Assembly: GCA_022393335.1 (NCBI GenBank)
Contig: JAJEKB010020874.1
Span: forward strand, 33,868 to 97,867
Direction: 5' to 3'
DNA from: Macrotrachela quadricornifera
Taxonomy: Eukaryota; Rotifera; Eurotatoria; Philodinida; Philodinidae
Length of the DNA: 64,000 nucleotides
Shown here: in pieces, positions 47,677 to 60,202 of the stretch
Layout: each line of letters starts with the position of its first letter
Numbering within the stretch: the stretch's first letter is position 1
Position numbers and translations under genes: made by a program
The notes under the pieces: model-generated
The model's database searches: none
Told to the model about the DNA's origin: nothing
The model's input: the letters and a program-made list of their open reading frames with translations, nothing else

Positions 47677-49235
47677 CTATATAAAAAAAAATATTATGTC
47701 GCATAATTTAGACAGAGGATATGAAATCGAGTAGGATTCAATCAAGATTGTTTAGCATGAGTAAGAATGATATCTCACATTTCCTTTAGTAGTACTTTTT
47801 GTACTTGTTTTTGAGAGTAACCTGAGTATGATACCTATGATTGTGAAGTGTTTGTCTAAAGTAAACATTCCATCTCTAATATCAATACAATCGTAAAATA
47901 TTGACTTTGTTCTGATAAAATACACCATGTATACTACCCATAAATGATCTTATGAGGTTCTAATAGTATATTCAAATTGCATGTTGCACGTACGCTCTAA
48001 GAGATAAAGAAAGGTTGTACTCGTCATAGCTCTTACCCTCAATATAAAGTATCTAACTGTAGATTTAAAATATTTTAATAATATAGTTTAAACATCACCT
48101 GTATTCAATGATTGAATATAGCAGTTTATATTTATTTCGAAGTTTAATGTCGTTGGTATAAATTTACTTGTTATTATTTCTTATGTGGAGTTAGTTGAGG
48201 GAATAGTCTATATTTGATTTGAAAATGATATGCTTTGCACGAATAAATTATATGACTGCGTATACAATTATCTTAGTACTATTTATTACATTTTCTATCA
48301 TTTATGTGTGTTATTCAGACCTTGTAGGTGTTGATTGTGTGAAATCAACCGTGTTGATGATTAGAATAACGTCATGTTTAACTATTCGTTAGCTATAAAA
48401 CATAAATAAAAATCTATGTCCAAAAAAGAACGCAAGAGCACATGAAATAAGCATACTAATGTTTACACTTTTTCTTTCTTTCTTCTTATTTTTTACAATG
48501 TTGTTCGTTTTAAAAGAAAAATACTACATTATTGTCTTTACTTGTCTAATAAGAATATTTCTGTTAGTTTTCTTTCGTAATTACTTTATTCTAAGTTTAT
48601 TAGAACAAATACGAATTTTATTAGATCAAGAGAAAACTACTTGCATACTTAATGATATTTAATTATGAAAGTATCTTCGTAGATATTTATAGTAATTAAT
48701 TTTTTTTTTCATTAATTTTAATTGTGCGAAATTTTTGCAAATCTGCTCAAAGTTTCCATAATTTTTGATCTATTTATTATTTTGAATCAATTCTCCTATC
48801 AAATGAAATCGATTTAATAATATTCCTAAGTTTGGTCTTAATATGAACGAATAGTAAAATAAGAATGCATTTTTAATATATATTCTTTCAGAAAAGGATT
48901 CGTTGTTTGTCGGTCAAGATCTGTTATTATGCAATACTATTCTTTATTCGCTTTCTAAATTAGTAGGTATCTTTGTATGTACGTCTTTTCATACAAATAT
49001 AATTCTATTCATGAGAGAATATTATAACAATTTTGTTTATTAGATATTTATTGTTTTTATTATTCAACAATATGGATAAATATACCCATTTTACTTCCTG
49101 AAAATTTTATCAACAGATATTGACATTCGTTTATTTCATTATCCAAAAAAATTTCATAAAAAATAAATTAATATATATTGAATAATTAGCTTCAGAGAAA
49201 AAATTATTTTGATTGTTCGATTTGTTTACATTAGT
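47677..49235. other. intergenic upstream of the sulfoquinovose synthase gene
   Basis: AT-rich. The phenylalanine-rich frame at 48459-48662 (67 codons) could be a small membrane protein but looks like low-complexity chance sequence. Confidence 0.4.
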
Positions 49236-49560
49236 TTAAGATAAATATAGCTTATATATTGTTGATTTCGGTTCATCTGAAAATTCATTAAAAGTATATG
49301 ATAAAGAAAAACGAATATTTTTATGTACAAGTTTAAATAAATCATATCGTTTTATATTACTTGAGTCATTGTCATGTGGAATATCCATTATCGATCCAAA
49401 ATATTTCGTATTATTACATTGACAATGAATTAATAAATTCATTGAAATATGTTGAACAAAGTGTGGTGAAGATTTAGAATGAGTATGTCGATATTTATGA
49501 AAAAAATCAATAGAAGATCTCGTTTCAGTTTATCAAAAAACTCATTATTCATCATTAAGA
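49236..49560 (-). pseudogene. possible decayed coding fragment, family unknown
   Basis: The minus frame reads SSPHFVQHISMNLLIHCQCN, then NTKYFGSIMDIPHDND and LFKLVHKNIRFSLSYTFNEF, with composition less skewed than neighbouring DNA. An overlapping frame upstream (EELINVLVIHEIIKS, NNEFFDKLKRDLL) suggests a frameshifted or spliced continuation. No domain is recognised. Confidence 0.25.
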
Positions 49561-49679
49561 AAGATATTTCTATTAACAAATTAAAATTACTTTTAATAAT
49601 TTCATGTATAACTAGAACATTTATTAATTCCTCAATTTCTCGATTGATTTTTACTCATAAAAATTTTCTTTTTTAATTT

Positions 49680-52469
49680 AATTAGCTGATTTATTAGATA
49701 TTTAATATACAAATTCTTGAAGATGAGGATGAGCACGAGCAGACATGATCGATTCCGATTTAGTTTAATATTCAATTTCATCAGACAGGTTGATTTTGGA
49801 TATTTCGTAGATGAAGTAAACTGCTGTATCTGTCATCCTATTGACATAGGAATGAGGATGAATTTACAATGAAAAATATCCAAAGCAATTATAAGACATG
49901 TTTCGACCGTTTCTTAGACTCTATAAATCAAGGAGGATAATCAACACAAATAGATTTCAAAGGTATATATCATAGGCAAAATTAAACATTAGGCAGAATT
50001 TGTTTTTCTCTTGAAGTATAGTTATTGTATATATGTTACCGTTGACAAAAGAATTTAGTTGAAGTCAGAATTCTCGAAATATTAGAGAAAATAAAGAATA
50101 TTTTTATTACGATTACAACTTAGTAAACAATTTGAAATAATCCATTTAATTGTAAGTTTATAAAATACAATTCTGCTTAGCATAATACATTAAATATTTC
50201 TTAAAGATTTGGTAGTAAGCACTATTTACGACAGATTAGAAATAGTTTCATACTTTCTCCATCTTTTTTTATTCTTTGCTCTATAAATATTATAGAAGTT
50301 CGATACTGAAACCTACTTTGAAACAGATTTAAAAAAAATTGCATAATCTCTAATCATCTGCTCTGCAAAAATTACAAGGATAAGGTTATCATAAAAGCTG
50401 TTTTAAAACAGACTAAGACTATATCTAGAATCTTAATCGTGCATCCTTCCTCCTTCTTTTTTTTGTTCGAAAAAATGTTTTCTGTAGATATAGGTAAGAT
50501 GAATGTGTGTTGATTGAATTATCGAAAGCATTCATGTGCTTTAGAATAAATATAATCACAATCTTGACAAAATCTCTTATTCCTTTTTCTCTAACGAGGC
50601 AAAAACTGTGGATTCTTAAATTGAAATAAGCTTCATCAACTACATCCATGAACTCTACATCGTTTTAAAACTTATTCAGTTTTTCATAGACTATGCTGAT
50701 GAACTCTGTATTTTCCTAAACTTTATGCAGATTTCTCTAGAATGGACTAATGAACTCTACAACTTTGTCAGATCAATTAAATTTCAATTTCAAATTAGTT
50801 TTACGGCCAAATATTTTTATACTTTGTTTAGTTTTATATAAAATCTAATTCTGTCTGACTCATATACATACATATTAAATATGAAAGAGTCATATCATCA
50901 AACAATGTATATCGTCCTTGCTGAAACACGTCATCAAGTATGTTTACGATTTTCGCAAAAACTATCACTATTGAACGTAAACTATCTAAACTTCAACCAT
51001 TTAGACTGCTATTTCTACTATAAATATAACTCACAAAGGAGTCCTACCAACTGATACACTCCGTTTGAGCTCATATTTTACTCATAGGTAGGTCTTGGAG
51101 TGCAGATAAAAATTCTAAAAAGATTGATTTCCTTACTGCTTTGTTGCAAAGAAACAAGCGCAACAAATTTCTTTGAAAATGACATTATTGTCTTTGCTAT
51201 TAAAAAATTCATTTTTATATCTCAATAAAAAGATGTTTTCGCAATCTGCATTTTCTTAAAAACTACTATACTCATGGTCACTTACTCATCTCGTTCTTTC
51301 TCTAGTTATTGTGACATCATCATATACGTATGTCTTCATTTTTAATCTATTTCATTCAAATCGCTCAAAAATTTTAATTTTAATTCAATAATTAATAACC
51401 AAAATTAGAATTGTTGCGAAAAGATGTATTAATATAGAACAGTTGTGAAATTAAAACTGAAGAAAAATATTGAATAGTAGCTATCAAGATTTGAAATCAG
51501 TTAGTACAGTTAGTGAATATTGGTGTAATAAAGAAAAGGTAGAGTTCGCTATCGGTTTCTATTGAAATCAAACTGAGTTTAGGAGGATGTAATGTAGAAT
51601 ATGCGAGCGTTCCTTATTAATTTTTTTATTGATCAAAACACACCTCTTAAATTACTCTAGGAGAAAATACGCATCAGACAAAAAGAGAGAAAGAAAAATG
51701 GGGATAGAGTTTTAAGCTTAAGATTGTGTTGATCTTATTTAAATAATTTTTTTAAATCTACTTTTCTCATACTTCAAGGATATACACACGTTTATTTAAT
51801 GCATTTTGAATTTAGTTAAAAAGTTCATCTCATGTAATAACATGATTGCCATATTTGGTTGTAGACCTAATAAAAAACAGATAATGATCGGTTGATTGGG
51901 CTACAACTGCTTTAATTACTTAGACAGTAAACATTTCCGACCGAAAAGGAAGAAGGAGGGGGATGGACTTTTGCGGTTACTATTTTGAAGAGCAGTTTTT
52001 TAAGATAGTTCGTAGTAGCTGTCTATTGTTAGAAAGAATTGAGAAATTGTACAATTATTTTATTCTGTTTTGAAACAGTTGATACAACCTAATCTTTATG
52101 ACTTTTCTCGAGCAGGTGATTGAAGCAAAAATAAAGTTTTGTAGATATATTTTTAGTTTGTTTCAAACCGCCTTTATAACCGAATCTTTATCATTTGTCC
52201 ATAGTAGGTGGTTGGAAGAGAAGCAGAATCTGTGCAAATTGTTTTCGATCTGTGCCAAACTAGTTTTTATAACAGAACTTTTACAATATACCTAGGGCAG
52301 AGATTGGAAAAAGGGAGAGAAATTGTACACTTATTTCCAATCAATTTTAAATTAGTTTTTAAACAGAATCTTTGCGAAAGGTTTTGTTTATTATTGAAAT
52401 ATACCGAAAGAAATCTACATTTGAAGATGTTTTGTATATTGTACCTAACAGAATTTGTTTTGTGAATTT
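49680..52469. other. gene-poor region with faint tandem repeats
   Basis: Two diverged tandem arrays are visible: about 50647-50765, units of about 58 bp around GATGAACTCTGTATTTT, and about 52040-52400, units of about 110 bp around ACAGAATCTTTGC. No gene is supported. Confidence 0.4.
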
Positions 52470-52477
52470 CTACCTAC

Positions 52478-52692
52478 CCAGGCCCATCATTCGAGTCGTC
52501 TGAAAAGACGTCTTAAACTGCCTTGAACGGTGAAGAAACGGCGTAGTTTGTGCCTTAAACGGTGAAAAACGATCGTCGTTTTGCACCGGTTTGCGCCGTT
52601 TTTCTGCCGTTTTACGTGAGCTCGGATTGAGGGCCGTTTTTTCGCCGGAACGTAAACGATGCCTTTTCAGGCCGTTTCCGGTGAACAACGAC
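52478..52692. repeat. AACGGC-rich repeat element, copy 1
   Basis: A G+C-rich block built from AACGGC, CCGTTT and CGTAAACG words, with TTTTACGTGAGCTCG shared with the element at 57448-57717. It resembles that family in composition and words, but ends and target duplication are not clear. Any open frame through it is incidental. Confidence 0.55.
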
Positions 52693-52904
52693 CAATTATA
52701 AAATAATAAGATATTTTGATAATAAACTCAGATTTATCATTTCTGAGGGACAATAAAATCCCCCTAAATGAATAGAAATAATTAGCAAATAAAGAAAATA
52801 CTTACCCTTTAATTTTATAAATCTATTTCATCTAAAAATAAAAAAATATTATTTTCTAATAAAATACTTACTTTATCATTTGGATGACCAGATATATCTA
52901 AAAC

Positions 52905-53090
52905 CGTAGCTTCTCAAAAGAGATACTTTTTAATTAAATGTTTCGCTATTTAAAAATTCTCAAAAGAGATACTTTGCTATTTAAAAAAAGTCTCAAAAGA
53001 GATACTTTTTAATTAAATGTTTCGCTATTTAAAAAGTCTCAAAAGAGATACTTTTTAATGAAATGTTCTATTATTTAAACGAATTTTTTG
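52905..53090. repeat. tandem repeat, unit about 65 bp
   Basis: Four imperfect copies of TCTCAAAAGAGATACTTT followed by TTAATTAAATGTTTCGCTA and TTTAAAAA, one copy shortened internally. Non-coding. Confidence 0.75.
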
Positions 53091-53902
53091 AACACATCAA
53101 GATAAATGTTTCATTATTTGCTTTCTAAAACAAGATCCAAAAATAAATAGTCATTAATACGAATCACTTCACAATGTAGAATCATTCTTAAGATAATGTA
53201 TTAATATATGATATAGTTGTTGATAAAGCTGTATCATCTGATAAACAATATGATCTATAAACAGTAACATTCATTATCTTTATTAAAAAGATTAGTTCAC
53301 TGAAGGTAAATATAATTTTTAAAGTTATGTTTTTTGTTTTTAATTTAATAATCATTATTAGAACTACTTTGAATATGATGATTTAAAAAAAACCCATTTG
53401 AAAAATTCTAAATATTTTTAGTTGTTATTTTCTTTTTTCTTTTAACATAACTACTGATGATAGGTTACGTTTTAATTTTTGAGTGTTAAGCTAAACTAAA
53501 GAAGTTAAAGTCCTGTTTATCTAATCGTTATGAATCATTTTAAATATCTATCTGTACACACTAATTATGCGAAATTTCAAAATAAACGACAAAAAAGTAT
53601 ATAATTACTCATATATAGAAAAAATTCCATATTCCTTTTAAAGTGATAACCTCGTCGGTAATTCTACTAATAAAGTTGATTGTACGAGTTGTCATTCTCA
53701 GTGTATGCTGTATATTACTTTGAAAAACCGCTTTAACAATACAATAATACTCGCATATGATCGTATCAATTCATTCGATCGAATATCAATAATCTTTTTT
53801 ATATATTAACTCAAATGAATGTTTTTTTTTAATAATAACATCACAAAATATAAAAATCAATCCTTTAGAAATAGTATTAGTAGTTCAAGCATCAACATTA
53901 TA
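53091..53902. other. intergenic, nothing recognised
   Basis: AT-rich sequence without gene or repeat structure that I can support. Confidence 0.4.
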
Positions 53903-54469
53903 CAGGGTCTTTCATAAATAATCCGACGATAAAAAATTTAAATATCTTCATTATGACTCGAGCAAACGAGCTGATTTTTTTTATCAATGATAGAGACTTA
54001 TTCAAAATTTATATCCATAAAGACATGTCTAGAGAGACTTTTTGTTAAATATCAATATTGACCCCAACAAAAAAAGTTTACTTTTTCACAGATAAGAAAA
54101 AGAATAATATATTTAACAAAAAGGATCTGTCTAGGCATGTCTTTTTCGAATATAAACCTTGAACATGACTCTGTTATTGATAAAAAAATCAGTTCGTTTT
54201 CTCGAGTTCTAGTGAAGATATTGAATCTTTTCTTCGATAAATTGACTTTTGCACCATTCTATGTATATTTTTTTCTGATCTGTGTAAAAGTAAAATTTGT
54301 TTTTGTTGGAATCAATATTGATATTTAACAAAAAGTCTCTCTAGACATGTGTTTATGAACATAAACTTTGAATAAGTCTCTATCATTGATGAAAAAATCA
54401 GCTCGTTTGCTCGCGTCACATTGGAGATATTTAAAATTTTTATCGTCGGATGATTTATGGAACACCCGG
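53903..54469. mobile_element. 567-bp MITE with long terminal inverted repeats
   Basis: The left end CAGGGTCTTTCATAAATAAT and right end read backwards CCGGGTGTTCCATAAATCAT are flanked by TA (53901-53902 and 54470-54471). The inverted similarity extends about 180 bp inward (CCGACGATAAAAA, GAGCAAACGAGCTGA, ATCAATGATAGAGACTTATTC). A third diverged copy of the arm lies inside at about 54110-54235, so the element is compound. No transposase. Confidence 0.75.
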
Positions 54470-54471
54470 TA

Positions 54472-55790
54472 TGTATGAAACAACTACATTGCTACATATA
54501 ATCAAAAACAGAAATTTGTACAAAAATTTTTTATGTCGTTGCAGTTCAATTACATTTTCAATTAAGTAAATAAATAGAAAAATCGTTTTGTATTATTGAT
54601 TCGCAAAACCAAGGCTTTTTATTGCATAGAATTCTATTACAACGCATAGAGAATTGTTGTTCCTCTAATTTTATGTAAAAAGTACTGTCATTGAAATAAT
54701 CTTCATGCGCATTTTTACATATATTCATGTTTCTTACATTGCACATAATTAACCTACCGAATTTCCCTGCATTAAGGTCCTCCCTCAAAAATGATTTTCC
54801 ACTTAGAATGGACCTTTTGAGCTGAAATTTTCAGGGATGAGTAATCCTGGTGAGATACGTTTCTGGTAAAAATTTCAGCCCGATTGGTCGTAGTAGACCG
54901 GAGTTCCAGCTGCATCATAGGTCATTTTTGGCCTTCAGGAAAATCGACATCACTCCGTCGTAATGCAAGGTAGGAGGCTCGGGGTTGTCTCAAATTAAAG
55001 CTAATGTCAGTATGCAACTTTTTATCAGACAGAATTTTTAAATTGTGTATTATTAATTTTTTATTAATGTTTTGGTGCACATACTTTCAAATAATCATAA
55101 AAAACGGTATTCCGACGACAGTGAAACTAACTTTTTTTAACCTAGGAGTCAAATTTAAAAAAAACTGGTCGAGACCTTTAAAATAAAAAAAATATTGGGT
55201 ATAGCTCAAGATATGAAGGAGCGATTCCAATTTTCCTAATTGAAAACTACGGTTTGAGAAAAACGTGAAAGAAGTTTTCGAAATGGATTCTTACAGCCGA
55301 ATCTCAAAAAAACCATGTTTACATGGTATATTTTCAATAAGTGTCAATGGACTTTTTTAAAGCGCGCAACAGGTGAATAAGCTAACGCTATCTATCATAC
55401 TTAATATAAAAAAATGTTATATCCAATCCGGTTATATCGAACAATAAGCAGTTTTTCAAAAACTGAAAATCATAAAAATTTCTAGGAAAACAGGATACTA
55501 GGGTGGAAATTTTTTACGATAAGTCTTTGGAAACCTAGCCATTTTTTAAAAAGCCATACATATTCTGAAAGAGGAAATTCCGGCGCATCTTCCTATACTA
55601 AAAACTCAATATAGATTTATTTTCGAAAAAAGCCATTTTTCTAAGGGGGGGGCGGCTTAATAAAGTTTTTTTTTTACTAATGGTCGTTTTTCAACATTTT
55701 TTGGGCACATAAACATTCTAAAATCTTGTTCTACGTTGTATATCTTCATATCAATACATGGAACGATATATCCCTTGTTTATATACACCA
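54472..55790. other. probable transposon-derived non-coding DNA
   Basis: Contains G+C-richer stretches (54760-54990) with GGTCCTCCCTC and ATTTCAGCCCGATTGG words unlike the AT-rich background, and a G run at 55647-55655. Open frames are short and unconvincing. Confidence 0.35.
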
Positions 55791-55799
55791 GAGGTGCCA

Positions 55800-56090
55800 T
55801 ACGGCAATTTTTTGTACTGTGTCCTGCCCTGCCGTGCTCTGCTCTCTCATATAGCGTGTTTTGTCCTGCCTTGCTCTTTCATGTACCATATCCTACCCTG
55901 CCCTGCTCTGCTCTCTCATGTACCGTGTCCTGCCCTGCCCTGCCCTGCCCTGCTCTTCTCTCATGTACTGTGACCTGCCCTGCCCTGTTCTTCTCTCTCA
56001 TGTACCATGTCCTGCCCTATTGAAGTTTGAAGTTGCAGGGTATGAAGGACTCACTCTGCTCTGCCCTTTTTCCTGCACCCTGCTCTAAGT
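55800..56090. repeat. CCTGCCCTGCTCT minisatellite
   Basis: A pyrimidine-biased array of CCTGCCCTG units with interspersed CTCTCTCATGTACCGTGT, higher-order period about 45-50 bp, degrading rightwards. It creates overlapping open frames rich in Cys, Leu and Pro that are not genes. Confidence 0.85.
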
Positions 56091-56759
56091 TTTATTTTTG
56101 ATTGTGTTAATGCAGAGATGTCGAAGGTATCCATATATAGATAATAGTGAGGTTTTCTTGTTTTTTCGACAATAGATATCTTTTTAAAATTTATGGTGAA
56201 CATCTGATTCCAGATCTTCTTTTACAATAATCACATCATCGTGTCCCTAAATTTTCATGATTAAAGAACATTCAATATTATGAAAATATTACGCTTATAT
56301 ATACTTCATTGAAATAACAACCTTGTTTCTACTGAAAGATTCGGTTATTTGAAAATGAAGAGATTTAATTTTTAAAACTCTCGATAAATAAGCCTGAAAC
56401 AGTATTATTTACTTTTTTTTTCTTTTTTTTTTGGTCGGGATGATAAATATGTATTATTTCACTCAAATCTTATGAAAATATATCAACTGAATTTATTGTT
56501 AATTATTCAGTATTCCCCTCAGGCAACAACCAAAATAAAAATTAGAAGAGAGAAATATTCATATATTTGTCTGCAAAATTATACTCAATTTCTTGATATA
56601 TTAGATAATGATTTTCTTAACATTTAAACATTAAAAAGTGGTATTTCAGATAAAATTTTATTTATAAAAATACATTTATTGCTAAATAATCATCTAAAAA
56701 TTCTACACGTAAAAAACTCTCTTCTTTTCGAAATACTCATTTCACAAAAGTTTTCTTTT
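56091..56759. other. intergenic, AT-rich
   Basis: No open frame or repeat of note; a T-rich tract lies at 56412-56435. Confidence 0.4.
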
Positions 56760-56990
56760 ATAGTTTCAATAGCTGTCGAGAAGATTAAATAGCTATAGAA
56801 AGTTTAAATAGCTATAGAACAATTTAAATAGCTACAGAAACATTAAATAGCTATGTAGAAGATTAAATAGCTACAGAAAGATTAAATAGCNNNNNNNNNN
56901 AAATAGATATAGAAACATTAAATAGCTATAGAAAGTTTAAATAGCTATGAAGAACATTAAATAGCTATACAGAAGATTAAATAGCACTAC
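56760..56990. repeat. tandem repeat of about 20 bp interrupted by an assembly gap
   Basis: More than ten copies of a unit like AGATTAAATAGCTACAGAA or AGTTTAAATAGCTATAGAA. Ten unknown bases (N) occupy 56891-56900, so true array length is unknown; the gap is probably a scaffold join inside the repeat. Confidence 0.9.
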
Positions 56991-57039
56991 TACTGTTATA
57001 ATACATATACATATTTATGAAGAAAAAAAATTGTATCTC

Positions 57040-57920
57040 TTTTGAGAATGAACCATCTAAAACAAATAAAAAAAAAATTTTTTTCGTTGATAAAATACTT
57101 AGTTTATCACTTGAATGATCATATATACCTAAAATAAATAAAAACAAATTTTTTTAAGAATTATTATACTTACTTGTCCAATTACATATATAAATGGACA
57201 TAAAATAAATAAAAAAAACTTTTTTTTAATAATTATTTTACTTGGCCATTTAAATATATAGATGGGCCTAAAATAAATGAAAACAAATTTTTTTAATAAA
57301 TATTATACTTGTTCAATTACATATATAAATGAACACAAAATAAATTTAAAAAAAAATTTTTATTTAATATTATACCTACTTGGCCATTTACATATATAAA
57401 TGGACATTAAAAAGATAAAAAAATTTTTTTTAATAATTATTTTACTTCCCATGTGAAAGAAAACGGCGTCGTAAACGGCCTTAAGCGGTGCAACACGACG
57501 AAAAACGACGCCGTTACGGGCCGTTTTACGTGAGCTCGTAAAACGGTGGAAATAGGGCGAAAGATGATGGCCGTTTTCTAGCAAAAAAAACGGCCCGTAA
57601 AACGAGCTGCCGGATTACGGCGAAATACTATGACAATTAGTGCCTTAATACGCCGTGTTTTAGCCGTTTCAGGCCGTATAAGACGCCGTTTCCGACGGTC
57701 GGAATGATGAACATGGGTTACTTGGCCATTCGCATATATAAATGGATCTAAAATAAATAAAACAAAAATTTTTTATTTAATATTGTACTTACCTGCCCAT
57801 TTACATATATAGATGGGCCTAAAATAAATAAAAAAATTTTTTTTAATAATTATTTTACTTACTTGGCCATTTATATATATAAATGGAACTAAAATAAATA
57901 AAAGACAAATTTTTTATAAT
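57040..57920. repeat. tandem array, unit about 60 bp, split by an inserted element
   Basis: Units contain ACTTGGCCATTTACATATATA, AATGGACCTAAAATAAATAAA and a poly-A/poly-T tract, repeated about nine times at 57040-57447 and 57718-57920. The element at 57448-57717 separates the two parts. Confidence 0.8.
57448..57717. mobile_element. 270-bp AACGGC-rich element inserted in the tandem array
   Basis: The left end is CCCATGTGAAAG and the right end ACATGGG. TTACTT occurs immediately outside both ends (57442-57447 and 57718-57723), fitting a 6-bp target duplication, although the array itself contains this word. The interior is rich in AACGGC, CCGTTT and ACGACG and contains TTTTACGTGAGCTCG. Confidence 0.6.
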
Positions 57921-58153
57921 TGGATGTAATAATGCTGTAAAACGACAGAAAAACGATAGTCGTAAAGGCAGCTGTACGACAATCATAAGACAGTCGTTTC
58001 CGGTAACACTGAAACGGTCATCTTAAACGACGTCGTTTATGGTCGTATTTCACCGTTTTACAGTGCTTCGTAAACGGTCATCGTAACGGCAGCCATTTTT
58101 CGCCGTTTTGCACCGTTTAAGACCGTTGACGGCGTCGTTTTCTTTCACATGGG
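57918..58153. mobile_element. AACGGC-rich element, copy 3, truncated on the left
   Basis: The right end GACGGCGTCGTTTTCTTTCACATGGG is the reverse complement of the left end of the 57448 element. The left boundary near 57918 lacks the matching CCCATG terminus. Its right end directly abuts the coding remnant at 58155. Confidence 0.55.
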
Positions 58154-58154
58154 T

Positions 58155-58595
58155 TGTTTATATTTACTTGATGGTAATTTTAATAATCTTGGTAAACTTT
58201 ATGTTAATATATTAACTATTAATTCAATTGAAACAATAGATATTAAAGTAAGTTAATTTATGTTATAACAAATCAATCAAATTTTTTTTTTCTAGAAAAA
58301 ATTAATTAATTTAAAATTGTTTTCATTAACATGTTATGATTGTACAATTATGTATAATCAATTAATTGAATTAATTATGTTACTTTTAAATATAATGCCA
58401 AATATAAATGAATTTTATTTAAATATTTTAATAAAACATCAAATAATGCTTGTTAATGATAATCATAATCATATTAAAAATCATATGATTAATCAATTAT
58501 TAAATTTGAAAAAATTAGATATTAATATTCGTTATGAAAATAATTTATTATTTATTATTGATGAGCAAAAAATAATAAAAAAAAAAGAAATTTAA
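58155..58595 (+). pseudogene. 3' fragment of an F-box-like leucine-rich protein gene
   Basis: Two exon pieces, 58155-58247 and 58296-58595, joined across a 48-bp GT/AG intron in phase 0, encode about 130 residues to a TAA stop. Segments such as CLYLLDGNFNNLGKLYV, LINLKLFSLTCYD and MPNINEFYLNI follow the pattern of an F-box/leucine-rich family that I recall as abundant in bdelloid rotifers (LDG..L..L.V......NLKCFSLTC...LP.L..L.EL.L). The 5' part, including any F-box, is missing: the frame begins exactly where the AACGGC element ends at 58153. There is thus no start codon and the gene is probably dead, unless the element sits in an intron and upstream exons survive elsewhere, which I did not find. 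Confidence 0.6.
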
Positions 58596-59092
58596 AATAT
58601 AATAATGATTTATATTCTGTTTAAAAAGACATTGTCGAATAGAGAAAACTGTTTATTTTATATATTTGTTTATTTATTTTGCTGTTTTCTTTAAATAAAA
58701 TTAATAGAAAATGAAAAATACTCAAACATTTCTCACTACTATTCTAGAATGATCACATTCAGATGAAAATATACTTTATTTATTTTTGTTTTTATCAATT
58801 GATTTATTTTTATATAAATAAACGATAATCATAAATAACATTAGATGATTATGATTTGCTCAAAAGAAAAAAAAACAAAATTTGGGTTATTAAATATAAA
58901 AGATATTTATAAAATATTTCAACTTGTTTGTAATATTTTTTTTTTGGTTCATAATTCCAACACCAAGGTACAATAAACCATGTGCAAATATGCGGGCAAT
59001 GATATTTTTTCAAGAGATCATATTACTATGTTTTAAATTAACATAAAAAATATATTTCATATCAAATAAAAAGCTAGTAGAAAATCAATTTT
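58596..59092. other. intergenic, AT-rich
   Basis: No gene or repeat supported. Confidence 0.4.
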
Positions 59093-59770
59093 ATCAGTAT
59101 CAGAGATGGGATCGGTTGGGCTTTTTCCTTAACCGAACCGAGCATAACCGACCGATTTTTTAAAAACTCTCAACAGAACCGATCGTAACCGGGAAACTCC
59201 TTAACCGAACCGAACGTAACCGACCGACTCTAAAAAACTCTTAAACTAAGTGGAACTGAACCTAATTTAGGAAGAGTGAAGTTTATTGATGTAAATGATG
59301 GCATTAATGCTTCATAAAATGACAGTCAAGTATATACAAATCTTTATAATTTATTTTTATTTAATTCTTTACAGCAATTCGGTTTTCCGAGGAAAATAGC
59401 TTCAATATATTAAGTTTTATGCATGTCCACGCTCAATAAATGCGTTCATTGATATTTTCAGAATTTGCAGCTCTTTGTTTTTCTTTCTGTTGTTTGTATC
59501 ATCGCATGGTAGGTCTTTTATCACATCGAACTGAATAGTTGCTCGAGCCTGTCTTTCTCTGTGTTACACGTATTGTACAGTCACAACGAAATAAAGAACC
59601 AAAGTTTTAATTTTTTCTTTTACATCCTTTTCGTAGTATTATCTTTCACTCTATCTTTTCATTTGCATGAAGGATGAGGATGTGAGTCAATAAAGGAAAA
59701 CAAAGTATAGATTTATCTAATCAGTTATCAACACACTATACATGCCATAGATGGTCCAAATAGTAGGATC

Positions 59771-60170
59771 AAAAGATGGCGTTTGAAATGATATTTGGAA
59801 TGTCAATAGTAAATGCTTATTTGATTTCAAAGAAAATTATGACACAAGCCGTATGACGATGCTACAGTTTCGTGAAAGTCTTGTGCAATCCTTACTTCTT
59901 GATGTGCCATTCGAGAATATAAAATCTAGCCCGAGAGAACCTTCAGCAAGCCGAATGAAGCGCAAACTCACGGATCATGAGCTCGAAGAGATAGAAGGAT
60001 CTGACCGCGATGTCTGAAGACGCTATGCTGACTGCTACGCGAAAGTTGGACAACAACAATCAAAGGAAGGAAATAATGCGACAGCAAAGAAAGTAAAAAC
60101 GTTCTGTTCAGATTGTGACAAATTTTATTGTCTTGGTTGCTTCAACGAGAAACATCATGCTATCCAATAA
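59771..60170 (+). pseudogene. piggyBac transposase C-terminal remnant
   Basis: In shifting plus-strand frames the sequence reads FGMSIVNAYLISKK, then MTMLQFRESLVQSLLLDVP and RMKRKLTDHELEEIEGSD, a stop, and RRYADCYAKV followed by CSDCDKFYCLGCFNEKHH. This order (VNAY, LxFRxxL, linker, then a C-terminal C-x2-C...C-x2-C...H cysteine-rich domain) is that of piggyBac transposases. Catalytic Asp blocks upstream are missing, so it is a relic. It lies inside hAT-type ends rather than piggyBac TTAA sites. Confidence 0.7.
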
Positions 60171-60202
60171 ATAGTTCAAACAATAGCGAGACAGAGTAAA
60201 TA

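Noticed and set aside
48459..48662. Phenylalanine-rich 67-codon frame
   Set aside because: Low-complexity translation typical of T-rich DNA, with no gene context.
55736..56088. Three overlapping Cys/Leu/Pro-rich open frames
   Set aside because: Direct translations of the CCTGCCCTG minisatellite in three frames.
52040..57000. Regularly spaced repeats that might suggest a CRISPR-like array
   Set aside because: Units are contiguous degenerate tandem repeats without unique spacers, in a eukaryotic context with no cas genes.
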